64,000 nt of DNA, from contig NZ_JAJOZS010000002.1 of the NCBI RefSeq assembly GCF_021168555.1, positions 1-64,000 of the forward strand. Direction: 5' to 3'. Below, piece after piece: positions 9,601 through 18,985 of the stretch. A program made the translations under genes and the position numbers. Position 1 is the first letter of the stretch; each line of letters begins with the position of its first letter. This stretch comes from Stenotrophomonas sp. MMGLT7 (GTDB taxonomy: Bacteria; Pseudomonadota; Gammaproteobacteria; Xanthomonadales; Xanthomonadaceae). The notes beneath the pieces were generated by a model. That model had not been told where the DNA came from and did not search any database. It saw only the letters and a list, made by a program, of their open reading frames with translations.

Positions 9601-10220
9601 TGGGCGGGCGCGGCGGCGAGCAGATCGAGGAGCTGCCGCTGTACCGGGTGGAAAACCAGCAGTACATCCACTACCAGAAGGGCTCGCTGGTGTTCTACCG
9701 GCTGCGCGAGGAGATCGGCGAAGCCGCGCTGAACCGGGCGCTGCAGAAGTTCCTGCGCGACAAGGCCTACCAGCACCCGCCGTACACCACCTCGGCCGAG
9801 CTGCTGGACTACATCCGCGCCGAGGCGCGGCCGGACCAGCAGGCGCTGATCACCGACCTGTTCGAGAAGATCGCCTTCTACGACAACCGCGTGCTGGCGG
9901 CCACCGCGACCCGCCGCGGCGATGGCAAGTACGACGTCGTGCTGGACTTGCACGCGGCCAAGCGCTACGCCGACGGCCAGGGCAAGGAGAGCGCCGGGAA
10001 GATGGACGACTGGATCGAGGTGGGCGTGTTCGCGCCCGGCCCCACGGGCAAGGAGCGCGACGAGAAGGTGCTGTACCTGCGGCGCCACCACATCACCGGC
10101 GAGGCCCCGCGCATCGTCGTGACGGTGGACCAGGCGCCCTACGAAGCAGGCTTCGATCCCTACAACAAGCTGATCGACCGGGTCTCCGGCGACAACCGCA
10201 AACGGGTGACGCTGCAATAG
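6627..10220 (+). CDS. ABC-2 permease fused to M1 family aminopeptidase
   Basis: A 1197-residue fusion. Residues 1-270 and about 310-590 are hydrophobic ABC-2-type permease halves with around a dozen helices. After one more helix near 573-592 comes a periplasmic M1 zinc-peptidase domain (about 620-1190). It carries HEVAHQWW (zinc ligands H936 and H940, catalytic E937) and the third ligand in LSESLAQY (E960), one residue further away than in classical aminopeptidase N. The usual GAMEN exopeptidase motif is not recognisable; the segment before the zinc site reads ESVGFIADLRD. The gene is coupled to the ATPase upstream. This architecture recurs in databases as permease/M1 aminopeptidase, but its substrate is unknown. 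Confidence 0.9.
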   Translation: MILEFLRFELREQLRSPLFWLLALLFALLGFGAAASDSVQLGGSIGNVHRNAPSVVITFMAMFTLLGLLVTTLFVSTALLRDFELGTDALVFSSPVRRRDYLLGRIGAALLACLVMYLVIAAGIFVAQFMPWIDAARLGPATLRPYLWSFAVMVVPNLLFTTALLSLLAVTSRSILWVYIGVIVFFVLYGVSAAMLRDIDNIWLATLLEPMGGRALARTIRYWSAEERNTGIPAIGGYILANRALWLAMTAILFAATFALFRTERSGSGRRFWQRRKPSAGIDAVAPTSAERPAAMPAVAPRFTAATAWRQLLHQVRFDTAGVFRSLPFLVLLLLGIANFVPSALFRQSLYGTSIWPVTSQMLAALQGSYSFLLIIIVLFYAGELVWKERGARIDGITDATPVPNWVPLLGKFLALVLVIASFQLAGALASVAIQLSKGYTRLEPLLYLQTLALDSVVYILMGGMALVLQVLSNNKFVGYALLVLVLIGQSVLGLLDYTHNLYNFGSWPIAPYSDMNGYGHFLAGQLWFQGYWGMFLLALLLLSAAFWGRGVDSGWRQRLRLAGQRLHGRLGVALAAAVVAFAATGGWLFWNTNIRNDFRSPEQQLDLQARYEREYRKYKGLPQPRILAVSVDIDLHPETRTLRVDGHYRVRNPHPSPIADVHVLMEDDKALAAIELGGAKLVHHDAPLGVRIYRLERPLQPGEEREFGFRLDYRPTGITNTVAQTRIVGNGSFFNNRMFPSFGYDERLQIDNRNDRRKRGLGEPSRMPKLEDQAARANTYIGDDADWIDFETTICTAPDQIALAPGYLQREFERDGRRCFAYAMDRPMLDFYAYLSARWEVKKARYKDIPIEVYYDPKHPYNVDRMIASVQKSLAYYEANFTPYQHRQVRIIEFPGYQSFAQSFANTIPYSESVGFIADLRDKDDVDYVFYVTAHEVAHQWWAHQVIGANVQGATMLSESLAQYSALMVMEHEYGRAQMRQFLKTELDRYLGGRGGEQIEELPLYRVENQQYIHYQKGSLVFYRLREEIGEAALNRALQKFLRDKAYQHPPYTTSAELLDYIRAEARPDQQALITDLFEKIAFYDNRVLAATATRRGDGKYDVVLDLHAAKRYADGQGKESAGKMDDWIEVGVFAPGPTGKERDEKVLYLRRHHITGEAPRIVVTVDQAPYEAGFDPYNKLIDRVSGDNRKRVTLQ

Positions 10221-10323
10221 CCGCCAGCCGCGGCCGGGGCCGATTCCATACCCCTGCGAATGGGTATACAGTCCGGAGCACCCGGCCCCCGGGCCGGTCA
10301 CCTCGAATCCCTGGGAGGGGAAC

Positions 10324-10773
10324 ATGCGCAAATCATTCAACGCCCTGCTGCTGGCCCTGCCGCTGGCGCTGGCCTCGCTGGCCGCGCAGGCCGCCGATTC
10401 CTCGCCGGTCGGCCGCTGGCAGACCATCGACGACACCACCGGCAAGCCCAAGTCCATCGTCCAGATCGAGCAGGCCGCCAACGGCACCCTGACCGGCAAG
10501 GTGGTGGAGATCCTGCAGTCGGACAAGGGCCCGGACCCGCTGTGCGACAAGTGCGAAGGCGCCAACAAGGGCAAGCCGATCAAGGGCATGACCATCCTCT
10601 GGGGCCTGAAGCAGGACGGCAGGCAGTGGAGCGGCGGCAGCATCCTCGACCCGGCCAAGGGCAAGACCTACAAGGCCAAGGTCACCGTGATCGACGGCGG
10701 CCGCAAGCTGGAGATGCGCGGCTACCTGGGCATCGAGGCGCTGGGCCGCACCCAGACCTGGGTGCGCGAGTAG
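10324..10773 (+). CDS. DUF2147 family secreted protein
   Basis: A 149-residue protein with a clear signal peptide (MRKSFNALLLALPLALASL, cleavage after AAQAA) and one DUF2147 domain, probably a small periplasmic beta-barrel of unknown ligand. Diagnostic features are VGRWQTIDD, a GTLTGKVVEI strand and the paired cysteines in DPLCDKCEG, followed by WGLKQDG. The ATG follows a strong GGGAGGGGAAC ribosome site. Upstream, ATACCC and GGGTAT form an inverted repeat (10248-10267), and a GC hairpin lies at 10282-10297. Either could be regulatory. It stands alone between the permease-peptidase and a dispersed palindrome. Confidence 0.88.
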   Translation: MRKSFNALLLALPLALASLAAQAADSSPVGRWQTIDDTTGKPKSIVQIEQAANGTLTGKVVEILQSDKGPDPLCDKCEGANKGKPIKGMTILWGLKQDGRQWSGGSILDPAKGKTYKAKVTVIDGGRKLEMRGYLGIEALGRTQTWVRE

Positions 10774-10805
10774 CGCGCAGCCCCGAAGGCGACAACGACG
10801 GGCTC

Positions 10806-10933
10806 CCCTTCTCCCGCTTGCGGGGGAAGGTGCCCGAAGGGCGGATGGGGGCTGCCTGGAGCATGGGAAAGGCGGAACGGAAGCCCCCTCATCCGGCGCT
10901 GCGCGCCACCTTCCCCCGCAAGCGGGAGAAGGG
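10806..10933. repeat. Dispersed ~128-bp palindrome, copy 1
   Basis: The outer arms are CCCTTCTCCCGCTTGCGGGG and its near complement ending CGCAAGCGGGAGAAGGG. They enclose GCCCGAAGGGCGGATGGGGG, a CTGCCTGGAGCAT segment and CATCCGGCGCTGCGCGCC. A second copy with the same internal order lies at 28871-28996. No reading frame is involved. It could form a long hairpin in either transcript. Confidence 0.8.
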
Positions 10934-11017
10934 AAATGCGGTTCGACGCCGGGGCCGCCAGGCTACGCCGCGGAGCGCGTGCGATAATCGCCGGTCCCCT
11001 GCAAAGCTGCTTCCGCC

Positions 11018-13087
11018 ATGTCCCGCACCGCGCTCGTCACCACCGCCCTGCCCTACGCCAACGGCCCGCTGCACCTGGGCCACCTGGTCGGCTACATCCA
11101 GGCCGACATCTGGGTGCGGGCGCGGCGCCTGCGCGGCGACAGGACCTGGTTCGTCTGCGCCGACGACACCCACGGCACCCCGATCATGCTGGCCGCCGAG
11201 AAGGCCGGGGTGACGCCGGAAGACTTCATCGCCAACGTCAAGGCCGCCCACGAGCGCGACTTCGCCGCCTTCGGCGTGGCCTTCGACAACTACGACTCGA
11301 CCAACTCGCCGACCAACCGCGAGCTGACCTGCGCGTTCTACGAGAAGCTGGCCGCGGCCGGGCACATCAGCCGGCGCTCGGTCGCGCAGTTCTACGACCC
11401 GGCCAAGGGCATGTTCCTGCCGGACCGCTACATCAAGGGCATCTGCCCCAACTGCGGCGCGCCCGACCAGTACGGCGACAACTGCGAGGTCTGCGGCGCC
11501 ACCTACGCGCCGACCGACCTGGAGCAGCCGCGCTCGGTGATCTCCGGCGCCACGCCGGAGATCCGCGACTCGGAGCACTTCTTCTTCGAGGTCGGCCACT
11601 TCGAAGGTTTCCTGCGCCAGTGGCTGGCCGGCGACGTGGCCCTGCCCGGCGTGAAGGCCAAGCTGATGGAATGGCTGGACGCCGACGGCGGCCTGCGCGC
11701 CTGGGACATCTCGCGCGACGCGCCCTACTTCGGCTTCGAGATCCCCGGCCAGCCCGGCAAGTACTTCTACGTCTGGCTGGACGCGCCGATCGGCTACCTG
11801 TCCAGCTTCAAGAACCTGTGCGCGCAGACCGGAGAGGACTTCGACAGCTACCTGGTCCCGGATTCGCAGGCCGAGCTGCACCACTTCATCGGCAAGGACA
11901 TCGTCAACTTCCACGGCCTGTTCTGGCCGGCCGTGCTGCACGGCACCGGCCACCGCGCACCGACCGCGCTGCACGTCAACGGCTACCTGACCGTGGACGG
12001 GGCCAAGATGTCCAAGTCGCGCGGAACCTTCGTGATGGCGCGCACCTACCTGGACGTGGGCCTGGAGCCGGAAGCGCTGCGCTACTACTTCGCCGCCAAG
12101 TCCTCCGGCGGCGTCGACGACCTGGACCTGAACCTGGGCGACTTCATCGCCCGCGTCAACGCCGACCTGGTGGGCAAGTTCGTCAACCTGGCCAGCCGCT
12201 GCGCCGGCTTCATCGGCAAGCGCTTCGACGGCGAGCTGGCCGCCGAGCTGCCGGACAAGGCCATGTACGAGCGTTTCGCCGCCGCGCTGGCGCCGATCCG
12301 CGAGGCCTACGAGCGCAACGACCCGGCCAGCGCGATCCGCCAGACCATGGCGCTGGCCGACGAGGCCAACAAGTACATTGACGAGCACAAGCCGTGGGTG
12401 ATCGCCAAGCAGGAAGGCGCCGATGCGCAGCTGCAGGCTGTGTGCACCCAGGGCCTGAACCTGTTCCGCGTGCTCGCCGCCGCGCTCAAGCCTGTGATCC
12501 CGCGCACCAGCGCCGAAGCCGAGGCCTTCCTGTCCGCGCCGGTGGACGGCTGGCAGGCGCTGGCGCGGCCGCTGACCGCGCACGTGATCCAGCCCTACAC
12601 CGCCCTGTTCACCCGTATCGACCCCAAACTGATCGACGCCATGACCGACGCTTCCAAGGACACCCTCGCCGCCGCCCCTGCCGCAGAAAAGACTGCGCAG
12701 GCCAAGCCCGAGCCTAAGGCTTCCGCCAATCCCCAATCCCCCACTCCCGATCCCGGCTTCATCGGCATCGACGACTTCGCCAAGCTCGACCTGCGCATCG
12801 GCAAGGTGCTGGCGTGCGAGTTCGTCGAGGGCTCGGACAAGCTGCTGCGCTTCGAGCTGGACGCCGGCGAGTTGGGCAAGCGCCAGATCTTCTCCGGCAT
12901 CCGCGCCAGCTACGGCGAGCCGGAGAAGCTGGTCGGCCGCAACGTGGTGTTCATCGCCAACCTGGCCCCGCGCAAGATGCGCTTCGGCATCAGCGAAGGC
13001 ATGATCCTGTCGGCCGGCTTCGATGCCGGCGCGCTGGCGCTGCTGGATGCCGATGCGAGCGCGCAACCCGGCATGCCGGTGCGTTGA
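11018..13087 (+). CDS. metG: Methionyl-tRNA synthetase
   Basis: A 689-residue class I synthetase that charges tRNA-Met with methionine in the cytoplasm. The nucleotide-binding HIGH motif appears as HLGH in NGPLHLGHLVGYI. The zinc knuckle has C143, C146, C156 and C159, and KMSKS begins at K330. After the anticodon-binding region, residues about 545-583 are a low-complexity Ala/Pro/Lys linker leading to the C-terminal tRNA-binding EMAP domain (FAKLDLRIGKVLACEFV). The linker residues NPQSPTPDPG (571-580) are encoded by a copy of the AATCCCCAATCCC repeat found between genes here. A GATAAT hexamer upstream is a plausible -10. The long two-domain form is usual in gammaproteobacteria. Confidence 0.97.
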   Translation: MSRTALVTTALPYANGPLHLGHLVGYIQADIWVRARRLRGDRTWFVCADDTHGTPIMLAAEKAGVTPEDFIANVKAAHERDFAAFGVAFDNYDSTNSPTNRELTCAFYEKLAAAGHISRRSVAQFYDPAKGMFLPDRYIKGICPNCGAPDQYGDNCEVCGATYAPTDLEQPRSVISGATPEIRDSEHFFFEVGHFEGFLRQWLAGDVALPGVKAKLMEWLDADGGLRAWDISRDAPYFGFEIPGQPGKYFYVWLDAPIGYLSSFKNLCAQTGEDFDSYLVPDSQAELHHFIGKDIVNFHGLFWPAVLHGTGHRAPTALHVNGYLTVDGAKMSKSRGTFVMARTYLDVGLEPEALRYYFAAKSSGGVDDLDLNLGDFIARVNADLVGKFVNLASRCAGFIGKRFDGELAAELPDKAMYERFAAALAPIREAYERNDPASAIRQTMALADEANKYIDEHKPWVIAKQEGADAQLQAVCTQGLNLFRVLAAALKPVIPRTSAEAEAFLSAPVDGWQALARPLTAHVIQPYTALFTRIDPKLIDAMTDASKDTLAAAPAAEKTAQAKPEPKASANPQSPTPDPGFIGIDDFAKLDLRIGKVLACEFVEGSDKLLRFELDAGELGKRQIFSGIRASYGEPEKLVGRNVVFIANLAPRKMRFGISEGMILSAGFDAGALALLDADASAQPGMPVR

Positions 13088-13088
13088 C

Positions 13089-13196
13089 GGCCGGGATAGG
13101 GGATTCGGGATTGGAAAGGAGGCCGGGCATGCGCCTTGGCCGGGTGCCCGAGAGCGAATCCGGTATCGCGACACTTTGCCAATCCCCAATCCCGGC
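13089..13196. repeat. Inverted repeat of the AATCCCCAATCCC family
   Basis: GCCGGGATAGGGGATTCGGG at 13089 and CCAATCCCCAATCCCGGC at 13179-13196 form imperfect inverted arms between metG and the HAD gene. The 16-mer GCCAATCCCCAATCCC at 13178-13193 is identical to 12725-12740 inside metG. Confidence 0.7.
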
Positions 13197-13202
13197 ACTC
13201 CC

Positions 13203-13793
13203 ATGCAACTGGCCCTGTTCGACTTCGACAACACGCTGACCACCTGCGACACCTACTCGCGATTCCTGCGCCAGGTCGCCACGCCGGCGCAGTTGGCACG
13301 GGCGCGGTGGACGGTGGGTCCGTGGCTGCTCGGCTACCGCGCCGGCGTGCTGTCGGCCAGGGCGATCCGGGCACGGGTGACGCGGGTGGTTTTCGGTGGG
13401 CGCGCGGTCGAGCAGATCGCCGCGCAGGCCCGCGACTACGCCGAGCAGGTGCTGCCGGGCCTGCTGGATCCGAAGATGATGCAGCGTCTGCAATGGCACC
13501 GGGCACAGGGGCACGAGGTGGCGCTGGTCTCGGCCTCGATCGACCTGTACCTGCAACCGTGGTGCGCCCGGCAAGGGCTGGGGCTGATCTGCAACCGGCT
13601 CGAGCACCGAGACGGTACCTTCAGTGGCCGCTATGCCGCGATCGACTGCGGGCCGCACAAGGCACGCCTGGTACGCGAACGCTACGACCTGGGACGCTAC
13701 GAGCGCGTCCATGCCTACGGCGACAGCAGCGAGGACCGGCCGATGCTGGCGCTGGCGCACGAGCGCTGGTACCGCGGCAGGCGCGTGGCCTGA
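13203..13793 (+). CDS. HAD-IB family phosphatase
   Basis: A 196-residue haloacid dehalogenase superfamily hydrolase of subfamily IB (phosphoserine phosphatase-like). Motif I is LFDFDNTLT with the nucleophile and acid/base aspartates at positions 7 and 9. Motif II is the Ser in ALVSASIDLYL, motif III the Lys in CGPHKARL, and motif IV YGDSSEDRPML. The alpha-helical cap between motifs I and II fits the IB group. The ATG at 13203 is used because motif I must lie at the N-terminus, although no clear Shine-Dalgarno sequence precedes it. The substrate cannot be predicted; a small phosphomonoester or a lipid phosphate is likely. Confidence 0.88.
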   Translation: MQLALFDFDNTLTTCDTYSRFLRQVATPAQLARARWTVGPWLLGYRAGVLSARAIRARVTRVVFGGRAVEQIAAQARDYAEQVLPGLLDPKMMQRLQWHRAQGHEVALVSASIDLYLQPWCARQGLGLICNRLEHRDGTFSGRYAAIDCGPHKARLVRERYDLGRYERVHAYGDSSEDRPMLALAHERWYRGRRVA

Positions 13794-13871
13794 GCCCCCC
13801 CCAAGGGCGCCACTCGGCGATAATGCGCGCTGCCGGGCTCCTCCGGCCCGCACGCCGATTCCGCAGGCGCG

Positions 13872-13941
13872 CTGTAGGAGCGACTTCAGTCGCGAGGGCC
13901 CTACCGGTAAAGCTCCATCGCGACTGAAGTCGCTCCTACAG
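13872..13941. repeat. GTAGGAGCG palindrome
   Basis: CTGTAGGAGCGACTTCAGTC and its complement GACTGAAGTCGCTCCTACAG form a nearly perfect 20-bp stem around a 30-base centre. It lies between the HAD gene and rnfB, 34 bases before the rnfB ATG. Confidence 0.85.
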
Positions 13942-13975
13942 GACGCGGTTGCCACACGATCCGCAGGCCGGGGCG

Positions 13976-14443
13976 ATGACCGCGGTTTCCGCCTCCCCAA
14001 CCGCGCAGCCGACGCCACGCATGCCCGACAACGACCCCACCGACCTGATCGAACGCCTGGACCGGCTGCTGCCGCAGACCCAATGCGGCCAGTGCGGCTT
14101 CGATGGCTGCCGCCCGTACGCCGAGGCGATGGCACGCGGCGAGGCCGGGGTGGACCATTGCCCGCCCGGCGGCGATGCCGGCGCACGCGCGCTGGCGCAC
14201 GTGCTGGGGGTGCCGCCGCGACCCTACGACCGCAGCCGCGGCGCGCACAAGCCGCCGCAGGTCGCGTGGATCGTCGAGGCCGACTGCATCGGCTGCACCA
14301 AGTGCATCCAGGCCTGTCCGGTCGATGCCATCGTCGGCGGCGCCAAGTACATGCATACGGTCATCGCGCCGCTGTGCACTGGCTGCGAACTGTGCGTGCC
14401 GGCGTGCCCGGTGGATTGCATCGAGATCCGCCCGGCATCGTAG
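13976..14443 (+). CDS. rnfB: RnfB-like iron-sulfur protein (soluble)
   Basis: A 155-residue electron-transfer protein. Residues 37-62 carry the four-cysteine Fe-S domain of RnfB (C37, C40, C45, C62 in [12 protein letters not shown] and HCPP). Residues 104-148 carry two ferredoxin-type clusters ([12 protein letters not shown] and [15 protein letters not shown]). The membrane-anchoring N-terminal helix of canonical RnfB is missing and no rnfA, C, D, G or E gene is present, so it is probably a stand-alone soluble ferredoxin rather than part of an Rnf pump. The ATG at 13976 is chosen; 14021 is an alternative that removes a Pro/Ser-rich lead. Xanthomonads carry this short form near metG. Confidence 0.85.
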   Translation: MTAVSASPTAQPTPRMPDNDPTDLIERLDRLLPQTQCGQCGFDGCRPYAEAMARGEAGVDHCPPGGDAGARALAHVLGVPPRPYDRSRGAHKPPQVAWIVEADCIGCTKCIQACPVDAIVGGAKYMHTVIAPLCTGCELCVPACPVDCIEIRPAS

Positions 14444-14551
14444 GCCGGCCCCGTGCGGCCGACGCGCGCTGCGGCAGAATTCATGCGCGTCGGAGTCGGA
14501 GGGGCCGCGAGCTACCGCGGGCCCGCCGCGCGAGATCGGATGGCGTAGGTG

Positions 14552-14571
14552 CGGCGGACTCTAGTCCGCCG
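14552..14571. terminator. Possible hairpin between convergent rnfB and ridA
   Basis: CGGCGGACT and AGTCCGCCG form a perfect 9-bp stem with a two-base spacer between two converging genes. There is no T-run, so intrinsic termination is doubtful. Nothing else is evident in 14444-14712. Confidence 0.3.
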
Positions 14572-14712
14572 GTCCGGCTGGCTCACACGGGACGGATCCA
14601 CGGCCCGCCGCGCGGGATCGTGCCCCCGCGGACGAGGCGTGCGATGGCCAGGTTCGCGAGACGCCGCGGCACGCCTGCGCCCGGGTATGGACCGGTTGCC
14701 CGGCCCATCGCA

Positions 14713-15060
14713 TCAGACCGCCGCGGTGACGACGATCTCGATCTTCCATTCGGGATTGGCGAGCATCGCCTGGATGGTGGCGCGCGCCGGGGTGTGCATC
14801 GGCGAGACCCACTTCTCCCAGATCTCGTTCATGGTCTGGAAATCGCCCATGTCGGCCAGGTAGATCTCCGCACGCAGGATCTTGCTCTTGTCGGTGGCGG
14901 CCAGCGCCAGCAGCCGGTCGATCTCGTGCAGCACCTGCTCGGTCTGGCCGGCGATGTCGGCACTTGCGTCCTCGGCCACCTGGCCGGAGAGATAGGCCAC
15001 GCCGTGGTGGACGGTCATTTCCGACATGCGGGGGCCGGTTTCGTAGCGATCCATGGTCAT
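14713..15060 (-). CDS. RidA family (YjgF/YER057c/UK114) protein
   Basis: A 115-residue single-domain Rid protein. Archetypal RidA hydrolyses reactive enamine/imine intermediates made by PLP enzymes; other subgroups have unknown roles. The conserved carboxylate-binding Arg (R93 in PARATIQAML) and the Glu of EWKIEIVVTA (E108) are present. The N-terminal strand VAYLSGQVAED replaces the usual ISGQ.G form, so it is probably not the RidA subgroup itself. The ATG at 15060 is preceded by CTGGAAAAC, a reasonable ribosome site; a second ATG six bases on cannot be excluded. It is divergent from mprF. Confidence 0.88.
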   Translation of the reverse strand: MTMDRYETGPRMSEMTVHHGVAYLSGQVAEDASADIAGQTEQVLHEIDRLLALAATDKSKILRAEIYLADMGDFQTMNEIWEKWVSPMHTPARATIQAMLANPEWKIEIVVTAAV

Positions 15061-15291
15061 GTTTTCCAGATTGAAATCGCTGCGATTGTCGCCTGAATCG
15101 GCCGCCGCTGCAGCCGCCGGCGGCAATGCGCGCCGCCTCCACGCCGACGCCATCGCGCCCGGGCTATGATGCGCGCCGCCGGGATGGCCCGGCATGCCGG
15201 TTTCCCCGGCCCGTCGCCACCGCCGGATGCAATGGCCGATCCACGTGCACGCCTGCACGGCCGTCCCCAGGCCTCCGGCCTATCCTTGCCC

Positions 15292-17862
<2,571 letters not shown>

Positions 17863-17872
17863 CAGCGCGGGC

Positions 17873-17890
17873 GGCGGGCCGAGGCCCGCC
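17873..17890 (+). terminator. Short GC hairpin after mprF
   Basis: GGCGGGCC-GA-GGCCCGCC forms a perfect 8-bp stem 10 bases after the mprF stop, without a T-run. A similar GTGGGCCGAGGCCCGCC occurs near 20918, so it may be another small repeat. Confidence 0.3.
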
Positions 17891-18019
17891 CGATGAGGGC
17901 CGATGCGATCCGCGTCGGCGGGCACAGGGCGGACCCAGAGCAGCCGTGCGATCGTGCGGCGCCGGATGCACGGCGCCCACGAGCACGGGGAAACGGATTC
18001 CCTCGGCCGCTCGCCCCCG

Positions 18020-18847
18020 TCAGTCCGCGTCAACTATCGGGAAGCACACGTCCGTCACCCAGTTCGCGGGGTCGGGGTCCTGCGCCGGGCTCACCCGGTA
18101 GATGTTGAACATCGGCCCGGTGGTCAGGCCGTTCTCGGCGATATAGGTGCCGATCGCGGCGGTCGCCTGGCCCATCCGCTCGTATCCCCCGGCAAGGGTG
18201 GCGGTCACCACCCGCTGCTGCGCAAGCGAGCGGCACTGCAGCGGCGCGGCCGCGGCGAAGGGAGCGGCGACCTGCAGCCACACCTCGACGTCCACGTCCG
18301 CTTCCCGGTACTCCTCGTCGTGGAAGGTGGCGCCGGCCATGCCGGCGGCGGCCGGCTCGGCACCGGACCGGGCGACGAGCGGCATCAGGCGCTGCCACAG
18401 CTCGCCCTCGCTGGCGTAGGTGGCGACCGTGTGGCGCAGCGCGGCGACGGTCATGGCGGGCAGGAGGGTCTGGCGGACATCGAAGTGCATGGCGATTTCC
18501 CTCATGGAATGGATCAGGCGTTCCAGCGCGGACTGGCGCAGCTGCAGCTGCCGCGACTGCGCATCGAGCCGCTCGCGCTGCAGGTCCAGCAGCGCGGACA
18601 GCCGCGGCGGGTCGTCCATCGCCGCCAGCGCGGCGGCAATGCGGGTGACGACGAACCCGGCGTCGCGCAGCTGCCGGATCCGCTCGGCCTCGTGCAACTG
18701 TCCGGTGCGGTAGTACCTGTAGCCGGTAAACGGATCGACGTGCGCCGGGACCAGCAGGCCATGCTGCTGGTAGTGCCGCAGCATCCGCACGCTCAGCTGC
18801 GACAGTTTGGAGAACAGGCCGATCTGCAACAGCTTTCCCGGGTCCAT
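18020..18847 (-). CDS. MerR family regulator with GyrI-like effector domain
   Basis: A 275-residue transcription regulator. Residues about 5-75 are a MerR winged helix-turn-helix (LLQIGLFSKLSQLSVRMLRHYQQHGLL, then VDPFTGYRYYRTGQLHEAERIRQLRDAGF). A coiled-coil dimerisation helix follows to about 125, then a GyrI-like (BmrR/AraC effector) small-molecule domain. It contains FHDEEYREADVDVEVWLQV and a TAAIGTYIAENG repeat. The ATG at 18847 is preferred to an ATG at 18889 because the latter lies inside a typical MerR operator-promoter that must be upstream of the message. The ligand is unknown; BmrR-type domains bind cationic lipophilic drugs. It lies between mprF and acvB. Confidence 0.9.
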   Translation of the reverse strand: MDPGKLLQIGLFSKLSQLSVRMLRHYQQHGLLVPAHVDPFTGYRYYRTGQLHEAERIRQLRDAGFVVTRIAAALAAMDDPPRLSALLDLQRERLDAQSRQLQLRQSALERLIHSMREIAMHFDVRQTLLPAMTVAALRHTVATYASEGELWQRLMPLVARSGAEPAAAGMAGATFHDEEYREADVDVEVWLQVAAPFAAAAPLQCRSLAQQRVVTATLAGGYERMGQATAAIGTYIAENGLTTGPMFNIYRVSPAQDPDPANWVTDVCFPIVDAD

Positions 18848-18877
18848 CTGCACGTCCGTCCGATCTTGCGTGCCCCG

Positions 18878-18908
18878 ATTCAAGCCCATGACACGGTGTC
18901 AGAGTCAA
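18878..18908 (-). promoter_or_regulatory. MerR-type autoregulated promoter with 19-bp spacer
   Basis: On the minus strand TTGACT (-35, 18908-18903) and TTGAAT (-10, 18883-18878) are separated by 19 bases. The perfect palindrome TGACACGGTGTCA (18889-18901) lies inside the spacer. Overlong 19-20-bp spacers containing a dyad are the hallmark of promoters activated by MerR proteins through DNA untwisting. It reads into the adjacent MerR gene. Confidence 0.75.
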
Positions 18909-18985
18909 CGCAAGGCGCCCACGACGGCAATGGACGCATCGTCGCGCCCCGGTACCGGCTCACCTGCGCGCGATCGCGGCCGGGG

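Noticed and set aside
6903..10664. Long minus-strand frame opposite the permease-peptidase gene
   Set aside because: Its residues are Gln/His/Val-Asp-rich in a repetitive way typical of antisense codons, and the plus frame holds the zinc site and membrane helices.
10806..10933. Possible CRISPR or riboswitch structure
   Set aside because: It is a single long palindrome with one further copy far away. There is no direct-repeat array, no spacers, no cas genes and no known riboswitch core.
13976..14443. Part of a full Rnf or Nqr complex
   Set aside because: No other subunit is in the neighbourhood and the protein lacks the membrane anchor.
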